From NCBI RefSeq assembly GCF_039545795.1, contig NZ_CP154260.1:2113001-2177000 (forward strand): 64,000 nt of DNA, in the 5' to 3' direction. A program made the position numbers and the translations under genes. Positions 46,433-56,051 of the stretch are shown here, in pieces (the first letter of the stretch is position 1; every line of letters begins with the position of its first letter). Under the pieces are notes generated by a model, which searched no databases, was not told the origin of the DNA, and saw nothing but the letters and a program-made list of their open reading frames with translations. Origin of the DNA: Chitinophaga niabensis (GTDB lineage: Bacteria > Bacteroidota > Bacteroidia > Chitinophagales > Chitinophagaceae).

Positions 46433-46837
46433 ATGTTTCGGAAACTATGCCTGGTCTTATTAGTATTCTCTGCCTGTAAAAAAGACCCCCTTAAACCAAA
46501 GTTGCTGAACGGCAACTGGGTGGGCAGATATGGTAACATCAATTCACCTGAACCCGGAGATACTGCATTTGGGCCGCTCACCGCCGTTTACACGATCGAT
46601 TTTAAAGACAATGGTACCATGACCGTTTACGATGGCCGTAAGGAAGACGCTGCGTTAATGGCGGAGGGGATCTACAGCATGAAAAACGGGAAACTGTTTG
46701 GTGAATATACGTATGTGCGTGGCTCCAGCAGTACCTTTTCTATACAGGCTACCCTGCATAAGCCGGATAGTTTAGCCGGTATCTGGCGTATAGGCTCCTG
46801 GGGTTCAACAGGCGGTAAGTTCTTCTTAAAAAAATGA
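46433..46837 (+). CDS. Small lipoprotein of unknown function
   Basis: A 134-residue protein with a lipoprotein signal (VLLVFSACKKD). The start at ATG 46433 fits the signal and the -7 box; the frame is open from a TTG at 46412. The mature part is a strand-rich barrel-like sequence (GNWVGRYGNI, AVYTIDFKDNGTMTVYDG, GIWRIGSWGSTGGKFFLKK), as in small lipocalin-like lipoproteins of Bacteroidota. Its function is unknown. The stop codon forms part of a palindrome shared with the converging gene. Confidence 0.78.
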   Translation: MFRKLCLVLLVFSACKKDPLKPKLLNGNWVGRYGNINSPEPGDTAFGPLTAVYTIDFKDNGTMTVYDGRKEDAALMAEGIYSMKNGKLFGEYTYVRGSSSTFSIQATLHKPDSLAGIWRIGSWGSTGGKFFLKK

Positions 46838-46861
46838 AGCATTGGTTAAACCAATGCTTCA
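46835..46861 (-). terminator. Palindrome overlapping the stop codons of two converging genes
   Basis: tgaagcattggtt (46835-46847) and aaccaatgcttca (46849-46861) pair perfectly. The left arm starts with the lipoprotein TGA and the centre carries the minus-strand TAA. On the minus strand it runs into a T tract (complement of 46828-46834), so it should stop the Fe-S oxidoreductase transcript. Confidence 0.85.
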
Positions 46862-49767
46862 TACAATATTTCAACAGGGTGTTTGGCCAAAGCTCCGGTA
46901 CCGTCTTTGATCTGGTGCCTGCAACTGGTGCCCGGCGCCGCGATGATGGTTCCCTGCGCCGCACTGCGAACTGCCGGGAACAATACCAGTTCTCCGATCT
47001 GGGAAGAGATGTCGAAGTGTTCTTTCTCATACCCGAAAGACCCCGCCATACCGCAGCAACCGGATGGGATCACTTCTACGGTATGACCTTCCGGCAGGCT
47101 CAGCATCTTTTTGCTGTGCAGTACGCTGGACAATGCTTTTTGCTGACAGTGCCCATGCAGTTTAATATGTTGTTTAGCGCCTTTGAACTGTGCTGCTTTG
47201 ATATGCCCCAGGTCTATTTCTTTGGAAATGAATTCATCTATCAGCAGCACATTTTTTGCCAGCATCTTAGCCGTGTCGCGCAGGTTATCGCCCACAAGAT
47301 CAGGGTATTCATCCCTGAAACCTAAGATGGCGGAAGGTTCTATGCCTATCAGCGGTGTTTCTCCTGTGATGAGTGTGCTGAATAAACGCACATTCTTTTC
47401 CGCGATCACTTTCGCTTTTCTTAAAAATCCTTTGGACAGTAAAGCTCTTGCACTCTCCGGATGTTCCACCGGTATCACTTCATATCCTAATTTACGCAGG
47501 AGGTTCACCGCTTTGATCCCAATATAGGTATCATTGTAATTGGTGAATTCATCTACGAAGAGATATACTTTCCTGCTTTCCACTCCTTTTTGCGGATTAG
47601 CACGCAGCCACCTACGCAGTGTTTGCTTTTCCAGCGTGGGCATGGAACGGTCAGGCGCAAAACCGCAGATCTTTTTGATCAGTTGGGAAGTGAAGCGCGT
47701 TTTAACAAGCCAGTTGTAAATGCCGGGAGCAATGGCCGCCAGGCTGGTCATCATGCGGAAGTTACCGATCAGCCAGGTGCGCATGGGCACACCATTGGCA
47801 TCCATGTAATGTTGCAGGAATTCCATTTTCAGTTTGGCCACATCCACATTGGAAGGGCATTCTGATTTACAGCCTTTACAGGCAAGGCAGAGGTCCAGTA
47901 CTTCGTAGATCTCTTTATGATCGAACTTATTTTCTTTGGTAGAATGCGTGAGGAACTCGCGGAGGATATTGGCGCGTGCGCGGGTGGTATCCTTTTCATT
48001 ACGGGTGGCCATGTAACTGGGGCACATGGTGCCGCCGCTCAGTTCTGTTTTACGGCAATCCCCGGAACCATTACACTGCTCTGCATGCTGCAGGATGGTT
48101 TGCTCCGGGAAATGGAACACGGTTTTCAGGTCCGGCGCTTTCTTTCCCGGTTCATAACGCAGGAAGCTGTTCATGGAAGGTGTATCTACGATCTTGTGCG
48201 GATTGAAGATGTTTTCCGGGTCCCAGGTATATTTAACTTCTCTTAATAATTGATAGTTCTTCGGGCCTATCATCTGCTGGATGAATTCACCACGCAGGCG
48301 GCCGTCTCCATGTTCACCACTGAGAGAGCCGTTGTATTTCTTTACAAGGATGGCTATTTCTTCAGCGATGGTCCTGAACAACTGGTTACCTTCTACGGTT
48401 TTCAGATTGATGATAGGGCGGAGGTGTATTTCCCCGCTGCCGGCATGTGCATAATGCACAGCGTACAGGCTGTGTTTCTTCAGCACTTCATTGAAGTCTG
48501 CGATAAAATCAGGCAGATCTTCTACTGCAACGGCTGTGTCTTCAATCACAGGTACGGCTTTTTCATCGCCGGGCAGGTTACTGAGCAAGCCTAATCCTGC
48601 TTTACGCAGTGTCCAGATCTTTTTGGTATCGTCTCCAAACAGCAGGGGGAAGTGGTAACCTAAACCGGCTGCTTCCATTTCTGCTTTCATCTGGTTGGCA
48701 ATAACCGTTATCTCTTCGCGGGTATCCCTGCAGAACTCCACCACCAGGATGGCGCCGGGATCGCCGAGTACAAAGAAGCGGTTTTTGCTTTGCTCAATAT
48801 TATCTTTTGTGCATTCCAGTATATAATGATCTATCAGCTCACTCGCGCTGGGTTTATAGCGCATGGCAATGATGTTGGCGCGAAGGGAATCATCGATGGT
48901 GGGGAAGTGTACACACATCAGGCCGGTTTCCTTTGGCGGCAGCGGGGATATATTGAGTTTGATCTCTGTGAGGAAAGCGAGGGTACCTTCTGAACCGGCT
49001 ATCAGTTTACAGAAATTGAAGTCTTCTGTACCTGCGGTGAAAGGTGCGCTTTCCAGCAGCATATCTATCGCATATCCCGTGTTACGGCGGAGGATAGAAG
49101 GTTTGGGGAATTGTTTGCGGATCTCACTTTGGTTATCCGCATTACCCAGTATCTTCCTGATCTGGCGGTATACACTGGTTTCCAGGCTATCGTCCGTAGC
49201 TTCACATTTTGCATGGAATTCATCCGGTGAAAGGCTGGAAAACGTGGCTTCAGACCCATCGCTGAGGATGGCGTTAACAGACAGGAGATGTTCCCGGGTA
49301 CTGCCGTATACAACGGAGTTGGAACCGCAGGAGTTATTGCCCACCATGCCACCGATCATCGCGCGGTTGGCGGTAGATGTTTCCGGGCCAAAATAAAAGC
49401 CGTATGGTTTCAGAAAGTAATTGAGCTCATCGCGGATCACGCCGGGTTGTACCCGTACCCAATGTTCTTCAGTATTGATCTCCAGGATGGAAGTGAATTT
49501 CCTCGAAACGTCCACAATGATGCCGTTCCCAACTACCTGCCCCGCCAGCGAAGTACCCGCGGTTCTCGGGATCAGGGAGGTTTTGTGCTCCCGGGCAAAC
49601 CGGATCAGTGTCTTAATATCATCTGTATCTTCCGGAATGGCTACGGCCAAAGGCATTTCACGGTAAGCTGAAGCGTCTGTGGCATAGAGGGTCCGCATTG
49701 TATCATCCAGGTACAGCTCTCCCCGTAATTCCCGGCCGAGTTGTACCAGCTTTTCACGCTTGATCAT
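46846..49767 (-). CDS. FAD-linked oxidoreductase fused to Fe-S (GlpC/CCG) module, D-lactate-dehydrogenase-like
   Basis: A 973-residue fusion. Residues ~35-180 are the FAD-binding PCMH domain (IPRTAGTSLAGQVVG, MVGNNSCGSNSVVYG); ~215-530 is the FAD-oxidase C-terminal domain (SGEHGDGRLRG, WDPENIFNP). Two 4Fe-4S clusters follow: Cys565/571/582, then CLACKGCKSECP with Cys627/630/633/637. The C-terminal part has a CCG-type motif (IPSGCCGMAGSFGYEK). It resembles YdiJ/Dld-type enzymes that oxidise D-lactate or D-2-hydroxyacids and pass electrons to the respiratory chain. DUF72 is encoded 32 bp upstream. Confidence 0.9.
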   Translation of the reverse strand: MIKREKLVQLGRELRGELYLDDTMRTLYATDASAYREMPLAVAIPEDTDDIKTLIRFAREHKTSLIPRTAGTSLAGQVVGNGIIVDVSRKFTSILEINTEEHWVRVQPGVIRDELNYFLKPYGFYFGPETSTANRAMIGGMVGNNSCGSNSVVYGSTREHLLSVNAILSDGSEATFSSLSPDEFHAKCEATDDSLETSVYRQIRKILGNADNQSEIRKQFPKPSILRRNTGYAIDMLLESAPFTAGTEDFNFCKLIAGSEGTLAFLTEIKLNISPLPPKETGLMCVHFPTIDDSLRANIIAMRYKPSASELIDHYILECTKDNIEQSKNRFFVLGDPGAILVVEFCRDTREEITVIANQMKAEMEAAGLGYHFPLLFGDDTKKIWTLRKAGLGLLSNLPGDEKAVPVIEDTAVAVEDLPDFIADFNEVLKKHSLYAVHYAHAGSGEIHLRPIINLKTVEGNQLFRTIAEEIAILVKKYNGSLSGEHGDGRLRGEFIQQMIGPKNYQLLREVKYTWDPENIFNPHKIVDTPSMNSFLRYEPGKKAPDLKTVFHFPEQTILQHAEQCNGSGDCRKTELSGGTMCPSYMATRNEKDTTRARANILREFLTHSTKENKFDHKEIYEVLDLCLACKGCKSECPSNVDVAKLKMEFLQHYMDANGVPMRTWLIGNFRMMTSLAAIAPGIYNWLVKTRFTSQLIKKICGFAPDRSMPTLEKQTLRRWLRANPQKGVESRKVYLFVDEFTNYNDTYIGIKAVNLLRKLGYEVIPVEHPESARALLSKGFLRKAKVIAEKNVRLFSTLITGETPLIGIEPSAILGFRDEYPDLVGDNLRDTAKMLAKNVLLIDEFISKEIDLGHIKAAQFKGAKQHIKLHGHCQQKALSSVLHSKKMLSLPEGHTVEVIPSGCCGMAGSFGYEKEHFDISSQIGELVLFPAVRSAAQGTIIAAPGTSCRHQIKDGTGALAKHPVEILYEALV

Positions 49768-49799
49768 AATGGTGCGAAATTAACATTTCTACACGTGAC

Positions 49800-50696
49800 T
49801 TAAAAGAGGGTATTATCGCGGTGAATGACCGGTTTGGTGAGTTTAAGCCCGGAAGCCGCTTCCAGCTTGCTTGCCAGGTAAATGCTCATTTCCGGAACCG
49901 CCACATCGTCATGCATATGCAGGAAGAAATAGATTTCTTCTAATCCGTTCTCCAGCCAGTAATGCAGGCGGTTCACCCAATCATCTGCCCGTACATAATC
50001 TGTTGGATGTAAGCCATTGCCCACATACCGGATGAAGGCTTTGGGAAGGGGCAGATGCATATGCACACAATCCCGCCGCCCCGCAGCATCCGTGATCACC
50101 AGCCCGATGCCCAGCTGCCGGAGGGTGGTGTACAACTCCTGCGGCTGAATGAACCATTCCGGGTGACGCAGCTCCAGGAAAAAGGTAAGGTCTGTGGGAA
50201 GGGAGGCCAGGTAATTATATAACTGATCTTTGCGGGCAGGGGAGAACTGTTCGCCCATCTGTAAAAAGATGGGGCCCAGGTATTCTTCAAAAGCCATCAC
50301 GCCTTCCAGGAAAGCGGTGGTGGGTTCTTTGGCATTCACCAGGTTGCTGTAATGACTGATGCTCTGAGGCACCTTGGGACAGAAACGAAAATTCCGGCCC
50401 TTTACTTTCTCTGCCCATTTGCGGATAGTTTCCGGCGGATAGATCTTGTAATGCGTGGCATTCAGTTCAACACAGTTATAATGTTTGGCATATTGCTCCA
50501 GAAAATCCTTTTCTTTGGTGCCCTTTGGAAATACACTGCCCACCCAGTCTTTTCGGTTCCAACTGGTGGCGCCGAGATAAAAGGAGGGCTTTGATGCCGG
50601 TCTGCCGGGCAGTACGCCCTGGTTGAAAACCGGTTCCGCAGGGAGTTTGAAGTCGATGTCGTTCAACAGGTCGAGGTCTGTACGTCCGAATTGCAT
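49800..50696 (-). CDS. DUF72 family protein
   Basis: A 298-residue TIM-barrel-like protein. Typical DUF72 blocks are FYLGATSWNRKDWVGSVFP, VELNATHYKIYPPETIRKW, FRFCPKVPQSISHY, FLELRHPEWF and the C-terminal EIYFFLHMHDD. The biochemical role of DUF72 is not established. It is divergent from glgA, with a 135-bp promoter gap, and may be co-transcribed with the FAD/Fe-S gene. Confidence 0.9.
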   Translation of the reverse strand: MQFGRTDLDLLNDIDFKLPAEPVFNQGVLPGRPASKPSFYLGATSWNRKDWVGSVFPKGTKEKDFLEQYAKHYNCVELNATHYKIYPPETIRKWAEKVKGRNFRFCPKVPQSISHYSNLVNAKEPTTAFLEGVMAFEEYLGPIFLQMGEQFSPARKDQLYNYLASLPTDLTFFLELRHPEWFIQPQELYTTLRQLGIGLVITDAAGRRDCVHMHLPLPKAFIRYVGNGLHPTDYVRADDWVNRLHYWLENGLEEIYFFLHMHDDVAVPEMSIYLASKLEAASGLKLTKPVIHRDNTLF

Positions 50697-50783
50697 GCTG
50701 TTAAAATATTAATTTTTAATCAACTGACAACATGTGGACAACCATAGCATTTCATCTTTGTTTATCAATATTTTAGCAAGCCC

Positions 50784-50814
50784 TTTGTTTTCTGGCTTTT
50801 CCGGTTTAATTTAT
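50784..50814 (+). promoter_or_regulatory. Candidate glgA promoter
   Basis: TTTG (50784-50787), a 19-bp spacer, then TAATTTAT (50807-50814) copies the spacing of the metY promoter and approximates the -33/-7 pair. It lies 17 bp before ATG 50832. Confidence 0.45.
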
Positions 50815-50831
50815 AAACGAATACAAAAAGC

Positions 50832-52247
50832 ATGGAGATCTTACACGTTAGCGCGGAGTGTTATCCGGTGGCAAAAGTAGGTGGTTTGGGCGATGTAGTG
50901 GGCGCCCTGCCCAAATATCAACAGGAGGCAGGAACAATTGCCAAAGTAGTGATGCCCGCATATCTGACAAAATTCCGGGAATCACATACCTATGAACTGG
51001 TTCACCAGGGCGGTTTATGGGTGGGGCATGCATGGTTCCATTTCAATGTATGGAAAGAAGACTCCAATGAACTGGGCTTTGATCTTTACCAGGTGGATAT
51101 CCCGGGTTTACTGGATACCCCCGGTGTATATGGATACATGAATGACACAGAGCGTTTCCTCGGATTCCAGGTGGCGGTGCTGGACTGGCTGAATGAATGG
51201 CAGCATCAGCCGGATGTGATCCATTGCCACGATCATCATACCGGCCTGATCCCTTTCCTCGTCCGCTTCGGTTACAAGTACAACCGCCTGCAGAACATCG
51301 CCACGGTGCTCACCATTCACAATGCACAGTACCAGGGCCAGTTTGGATGGGATAAATTATACCTCATCCCTTCTTTTGACCTGTGGAAGAGTGGTATGCT
51401 GGACTGGGGAGGCAGTATCAACCCACTGGCGGCAGCTATCAAATGTGCATGGCGCATCAACACGGTTTCTCCCAGTTACATGGAAGAGCTTTTTACCAGC
51501 GCAAACGGACTGGAGGCCCTGCTCAATACAGAAAGAGGGAAAGCCACCGGTATACTCAATGGTATAGACGACAAAGTCTGGAACCCTGCCAAAGATGGTA
51601 TGATTGCAGCTAAGTATACCATGAGCAGCCAGCTGAAAGGAAAGAAGGCCAATAAACAGCATCTCTGCGAAACTTTTAAGCTGGACCCTGAACTGCCGTT
51701 GTTTGTGTTTATCGGCAGGCTGGTAGGTGATAAAGGGGCAGATCTGCTGCCCGAGATCATCGGGCGTTCCCTGTTTGAAAACCCGGGTGCATTGAATTTC
51801 CTTATATTAGGGAGCGGAGATGCACATACGGAATGGATGTTGCAGCAAACAAGGCAGTATGCAGGAGAACACTTTAATGTTTATATCGGTTATAACGAGG
51901 CCCTTTCCCATCAACTATATGCCGGGGCCGACTTTTTGCTGATGCCTTCCCGCGTGGAACCCTGCGGCCTGAACCAGATGTATGCCATGCGGTATGGTAC
52001 AGTGCCCATTGTACGTACTACAGGCGGCCTGAAAGACACCGTTATCGACTTTGGTGATGAGGATGGATTCGGGATCCGTTTTTATCATGCCAGTGTTGGG
52101 GATGTGTGTCATGCCATCGGCAGGGCGTTGGAATTATTCCACACCAAAACCAAATTTTCAAAGATCAGGAAAACGATCATGCAGCTGGATCATTCCTGGG
52201 ACAAAGCAGCGCAGCAATATTTAGATCTATACACCAGCCTAAAATAA
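50832..52247 (+). CDS. glgA: Glycogen synthase (GT5)
   Basis: A 471-residue starch/glycogen synthase. The ADP-glucose loop KVGGLGDVVGALPK lies at the N-terminus (Lys16); HCHDHHTGLIPFL and LTIHNAQYQGQFGWD are GT5 blocks, and the C-terminal donor site has FIGRLVGDKGADL and SRVEPCGLNQMYAMRYGTVP. It extends alpha-1,4-glucan from ADP-glucose. glgC follows after 10 bp, so donor synthesis and polymerisation are encoded together. Confidence 0.95.
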   Translation: MEILHVSAECYPVAKVGGLGDVVGALPKYQQEAGTIAKVVMPAYLTKFRESHTYELVHQGGLWVGHAWFHFNVWKEDSNELGFDLYQVDIPGLLDTPGVYGYMNDTERFLGFQVAVLDWLNEWQHQPDVIHCHDHHTGLIPFLVRFGYKYNRLQNIATVLTIHNAQYQGQFGWDKLYLIPSFDLWKSGMLDWGGSINPLAAAIKCAWRINTVSPSYMEELFTSANGLEALLNTERGKATGILNGIDDKVWNPAKDGMIAAKYTMSSQLKGKKANKQHLCETFKLDPELPLFVFIGRLVGDKGADLLPEIIGRSLFENPGALNFLILGSGDAHTEWMLQQTRQYAGEHFNVYIGYNEALSHQLYAGADFLLMPSRVEPCGLNQMYAMRYGTVPIVRTTGGLKDTVIDFGDEDGFGIRFYHASVGDVCHAIGRALELFHTKTKFSKIRKTIMQLDHSWDKAAQQYLDLYTSLK

Positions 52248-52257
52248 AAATAACGTT

Positions 52258-53535
52258 ATGTCTAACGCAGTGATCTCAATCATCCTTGGGGGAGGAGCCG
52301 GTACGCGGCTGTACCCGCTGACCCGCAGTCGTTCTAAACCTGCCGTACCGGTTGCAGGCAAGTACCGCCTGGTGGATATCCCCATTTCCAATTGCCTCAA
52401 TGCCGATCTGCATCGCATCTTTGTACTGACGCAGTTTAACTCTGCTTCGCTCAATAAGCATATCAAGAACACGTATCACTTTTCTCATTTCAGTAAAGCT
52501 TTTGTAGACATACTGGCTGCGGAGCAAACGCCTGATAACCCCACATGGTTCCAGGGTACTGCGGATGCGGTACGCCAGACCCTGCGGCACCTGGAGAATT
52601 TTGAGTTTGAATATGCACTGATCCTTTCCGGGGACCAGCTGTACCAGATGGACTTCCGCGAAATGATCCAGCATCACATGGAAAAGGGGGCAGACATTTC
52701 CATTGCCACCATCCCCGTGAATGCAAAGGATGCTACGGACTTTGGGATCCTTAAAACAAATGAAGAGAGCTTTATCACTTCTTTCATAGAGAAGCCGAAG
52801 AAAGACCTGCTGCCGGACTGGACCTCCGAGGTGAGCCCGGATATGCAGCGGGAGGGAAGGAATTACCTGGCTTCCATGGGTATTTACATCTTCAATAAAC
52901 AATTACTGTTCGATCTGCTGAGCGGCACGCCGGAAGCAACGGACTTTGGTAAGGAGATCATCCCTAATTCCATCGACAAACATAAGGTGCTCAGTTTCCA
53001 ATATGAAGGGTACTGGACGGATATCGGGAACATCTCTTCTTTCTTTGAAGCCAACCTTGGCCTTACCGATGATATTCCACAGTTCAACCTGTTCGATAAT
53101 CACCAGACCATCTTCTCCCGCGCCCGCATGCTGCCGCCTGCCAAGATCTCCGGCACCACACTGGAGAAAACCGTGATCGCGGATGGCTGCATCATTAACG
53201 CCAGCCGTTTGGAACGCTGTGTGGTGGGTATCCGTACCCGTATCGGGAAAGGTACTACTATCAGTAACAGTTACCTGATGGGGAATGATACCTACCAGAC
53301 GCTGGACGAGATCAACGCTGCCCGGAGTCACGGAAGGCCTCCCATTGGTATCGGGGACCGCTGTTATATTAACAATACCATTATCGACAAAAATGCCTGC
53401 ATCGGCAATGATGTGAGGATCAATGGCGGTAAACATATGGAAGATGGAGATTTTGAAAAATATACCGTGAAAGATGGCATTGTAGTTGTGAAGAAAGGAG
53501 CAATACTCCCGGATGGTTTTCAATGCCTCGCATAG
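52258..53535 (+). CDS. glgC: Glucose-1-phosphate adenylyltransferase
   Basis: A 425-residue nucleotidyltransferase. The N-terminal signature is LGGGAGTRLYPLTRSRSKPA; FQGTADAVRQTL and LSGDQLYQMD supply the ATP and metal site, FIEKPKKDLLP the sugar-phosphate site, and the C-terminal left-handed beta-helix (VIADGCIINASRLERCVVG) ends the chain. It makes ADP-glucose from ATP and glucose-1-phosphate for GlgA. It is followed after 42 bp by the GH130 gene. Confidence 0.95.
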   Translation: MSNAVISIILGGGAGTRLYPLTRSRSKPAVPVAGKYRLVDIPISNCLNADLHRIFVLTQFNSASLNKHIKNTYHFSHFSKAFVDILAAEQTPDNPTWFQGTADAVRQTLRHLENFEFEYALILSGDQLYQMDFREMIQHHMEKGADISIATIPVNAKDATDFGILKTNEESFITSFIEKPKKDLLPDWTSEVSPDMQREGRNYLASMGIYIFNKQLLFDLLSGTPEATDFGKEIIPNSIDKHKVLSFQYEGYWTDIGNISSFFEANLGLTDDIPQFNLFDNHQTIFSRARMLPPAKISGTTLEKTVIADGCIINASRLERCVVGIRTRIGKGTTISNSYLMGNDTYQTLDEINAARSHGRPPIGIGDRCYINNTIIDKNACIGNDVRINGGKHMEDGDFEKYTVKDGIVVVKKGAILPDGFQCLA

Positions 53536-53577
53536 ACTATGCTGCCCGGGGGATTTATTATTGATTAAATAAGGTAT

Positions 53578-55041
53578 ATGCGATTATCTATTGAAAGACA
53601 GGCAACAAAGATCACCCCCGACCTTAAACGTGTGGTAGCACGTTTTTTCTTTAACGGAGATGCGAGAGCCAAAGGAATAATACTGAAGGTACTGGAAATG
53701 TCAGAAGTAGAAGTGGATATCACCATTACGCCTATACTAAGGGATTTCTCCAAACGTCACCGTAACATCACTCGTATCTTTGAACGCCATGCAGAGAAGC
53801 TGCGCAATCTGTTCCTGGCTATGAACATCGACTACAGTGGGGTAGAATACAAAAAGAAACTCCTGATCGGTTCTTTCTTCACCAACGAATTCTCTATTGA
53901 ATCTGCTGCTTTCTTCAATCCTTCCATTGTGGAGGATGTTGACCAGAGTGGTCTGGAAGATGGGGAGAAGCGGGTGATCATGAGCTTCCGCGCAGTAGGG
54001 GAAGGGCACGTTTCTTCCATCGTTTTCCGCCGTGGCCTGATAGGCAAGGATAATGAAGTAAGTTTTGTACCGGCCGGGAACTATGTGGATGAACCCGAGA
54101 TCATCCGCAATGCCGTTTACCATAAAGAAACTTTCTTTCAGAATGCTGTTTCCATTAAGTTGCCGGACTCCGTGATGAACGAGGTGAAGGGGATGCTGCC
54201 GGATACATTTGAGTATGTGGCACTGAAACAGGCCATAAGGGAAATGCAGCAGCGGTACCAGGTGGACCATTTGCTGAAAAGGAACCTGGAGCGCCTCTTA
54301 TGGCTGGGAGATTCTTATTACGACATTAACTTTTCACTGGATACCGATATTTCAGACCGGGTGATCTTCCCTTATTCCGAAGCAGAAAGCAGGGGTATTG
54401 AAGATGCCAGGTTTGTGAAGTACACCGGCGATACAAGCGGTGTTACCTATTATGCTACTTATACTGCATTTGACGGTATCACTATTCAGCCCAAACTCCT
54501 GCAAACACGGGATTTCTACAGTTTCAAGATCATGCCGCTGTATGGAGAGGGCGCACAGAACAAGAACCTGGCGCTGTTCCCCCGGAAGATCAATGGCAAG
54601 TACGCCATGTTATCCCGTATAGACGGGATCAACAATTACATCATGTATTCGGATAAGATCAATGTATGGGAAAACCCGCAGATCCTGCAAACGCCCAAAT
54701 ATCCCTGGGAATTTGTGCAGATAGGGAATTGCGGATCCCCGATAGAAACATCTGAAGGCTGGCTGTTGCTCACCCATGGCGTGGGACCTATGCGTACCTA
54801 TTGCCTGGGTATGACCCTGCTGGACCTGGAAGACCCAACCATTGAGCTGGGCCGGTTGAAGGAACCCCTGATCATTCCCAATAAGGATGAAAGAGAAGGG
54901 TATGTACCCAACGTACTGTATTCCTGCGGTTCACTGATCCATAACGATGAACTGATCATTCCTTATGGCCTGTCTGACTACGCCTCTTCCTTTGCAACCG
55001 TGAAGCTGGATAAACTATTAGCGAAGATCAAAGAAGGTTAA
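53578..55041 (+). CDS. GH130-family beta-mannoside phosphorylase-like protein
   Basis: A 487-residue protein with an N-terminal extension of ~180 residues in front of a five-bladed propeller. SRGIEDARFVKY carries the catalytic-region Asp, and LFPRKINGKYAMLSRID, VQIGNCGSPIET and LTHGVGPMRTYCLG are GH130-type blocks. GH130 enzymes phosphorolyse (or in some branches hydrolyse) beta-mannosides. The long N-terminal part is seen in GH130 proteins encoded beside glycosyltransferases, as here. The substrate is unknown. It overlaps the converging GT4 gene by 14 bp. Confidence 0.82.
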   Translation: MRLSIERQATKITPDLKRVVARFFFNGDARAKGIILKVLEMSEVEVDITITPILRDFSKRHRNITRIFERHAEKLRNLFLAMNIDYSGVEYKKKLLIGSFFTNEFSIESAAFFNPSIVEDVDQSGLEDGEKRVIMSFRAVGEGHVSSIVFRRGLIGKDNEVSFVPAGNYVDEPEIIRNAVYHKETFFQNAVSIKLPDSVMNEVKGMLPDTFEYVALKQAIREMQQRYQVDHLLKRNLERLLWLGDSYYDINFSLDTDISDRVIFPYSEAESRGIEDARFVKYTGDTSGVTYYATYTAFDGITIQPKLLQTRDFYSFKIMPLYGEGAQNKNLALFPRKINGKYAMLSRIDGINNYIMYSDKINVWENPQILQTPKYPWEFVQIGNCGSPIETSEGWLLLTHGVGPMRTYCLGMTLLDLEDPTIELGRLKEPLIIPNKDEREGYVPNVLYSCGSLIHNDELIIPYGLSDYASSFATVKLDKLLAKIKEG

Positions 55042-56038
55042 GGGATTCGTAGATCCGTACATAATCTTTTACCATCTTTTGCATACTGAATTGTTCGATG
55101 GCCCACATTCTGCACGCTGCCCGGCTTATTTCGGGCAGCGTGTTTATTTTTTCTGCCGCATCATGGAGGTCGTTCACCAGGTAACCGGTTTCCCCGTTAA
55201 TGATCAGTTCCGGCATAGATCCTCTGCGGTAAGCGATCACAGGCGTACCGCACATCATGGCTTCCGCCACACTTAAACCAAAAGGTTCTTCAAAATAGAT
55301 GGGGTGTAATAAGGCTTTTGCTTTTCCCAGTAAAGTATTCCGTTCTTTCGGACCTGCCGGGCCAAGGTATTGGATCTGCTCACCGTCTACATGTGGTTTT
55401 ATCTTCTCATTATAATACGCTTCATCCTGTATGATACCGGCAATGATCAAACGATGCCCTGTTTTCTTAGCCAGGGTAATGGCATCATGCGCACCTTTAT
55501 GCGGATGCAGCCTGCCAAAGAACAGGAGGTAATCTTCCGGTGTTTCGCAATAATCAAAACCTGCGGGATCGATGCCATTGTATACCGTGCCGGCATAATC
55601 CAACTCCGGATGCCGGTCTGCATTACTGATGGATACGTAATGATTGATATCGTTGTACCGCTTGTACACCGGGATGATCTTCTCAGATGAAAAACCGTGA
55701 ATGGTGGTGACCATGGGGGTATTGATCAGCCGGGAATAAGTGAGGGGTAGAAAATCAAAGTGATTGTGAATGATCTCATAATCAGCTGCCTGCTCCATGA
55801 GGTAACTGATATGCATACACTCCATAACTTTAGCATCCTGGGTTTTGTCTTCTTCATACCCTGTTGCGCAAATGGCCTTCAATGTACCGGCGGTGTGCGA
55901 GTTGCCTGTGGCAAAAAGTGTTACATCCCAACCATGCTGCACTAATCCCTCCGCTACATTTGAGGCCATCTGCTCCCAGGGCCCGTAGTGCTCCGGCGGA
56001 GTACGCCAGGCTACGGGCGAGAGTATTGCAATCTTCAT
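55028..56038 (-). CDS. GT4-family glycosyltransferase
   Basis: A 336-residue GT-B enzyme. The N-terminal acceptor domain has SPVAWRTPPEHYGPWEQ; the donor domain has LLFFGRLHPHKG and the GT4 EX7E-type motif EEPFGLSVAEAMMCGTPVIA. It should transfer a sugar from a nucleotide donor with retention. It is transcribed with the 760-residue glycosyltransferase 13 bp upstream; their neighbour GH130 suggests a shared oligosaccharide, but no product can be named. Confidence 0.88.
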   Translation of the reverse strand: MKIAILSPVAWRTPPEHYGPWEQMASNVAEGLVQHGWDVTLFATGNSHTAGTLKAICATGYEEDKTQDAKVMECMHISYLMEQAADYEIIHNHFDFLPLTYSRLINTPMVTTIHGFSSEKIIPVYKRYNDINHYVSISNADRHPELDYAGTVYNGIDPAGFDYCETPEDYLLFFGRLHPHKGAHDAITLAKKTGHRLIIAGIIQDEAYYNEKIKPHVDGEQIQYLGPAGPKERNTLLGKAKALLHPIYFEEPFGLSVAEAMMCGTPVIAYRRGSMPELIINGETGYLVNDLHDAAEKINTLPEISRAACRMWAIEQFSMQKMVKDYVRIYESLNLL

Positions 56039-56051
56039 ATCTGCTTACTGT

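Noticed and set aside
52903-53523. 206-codon open frame antisense to glgC
   Set aside because: It is fully contained in glgC, which has all its motifs; the shadow frame has none.
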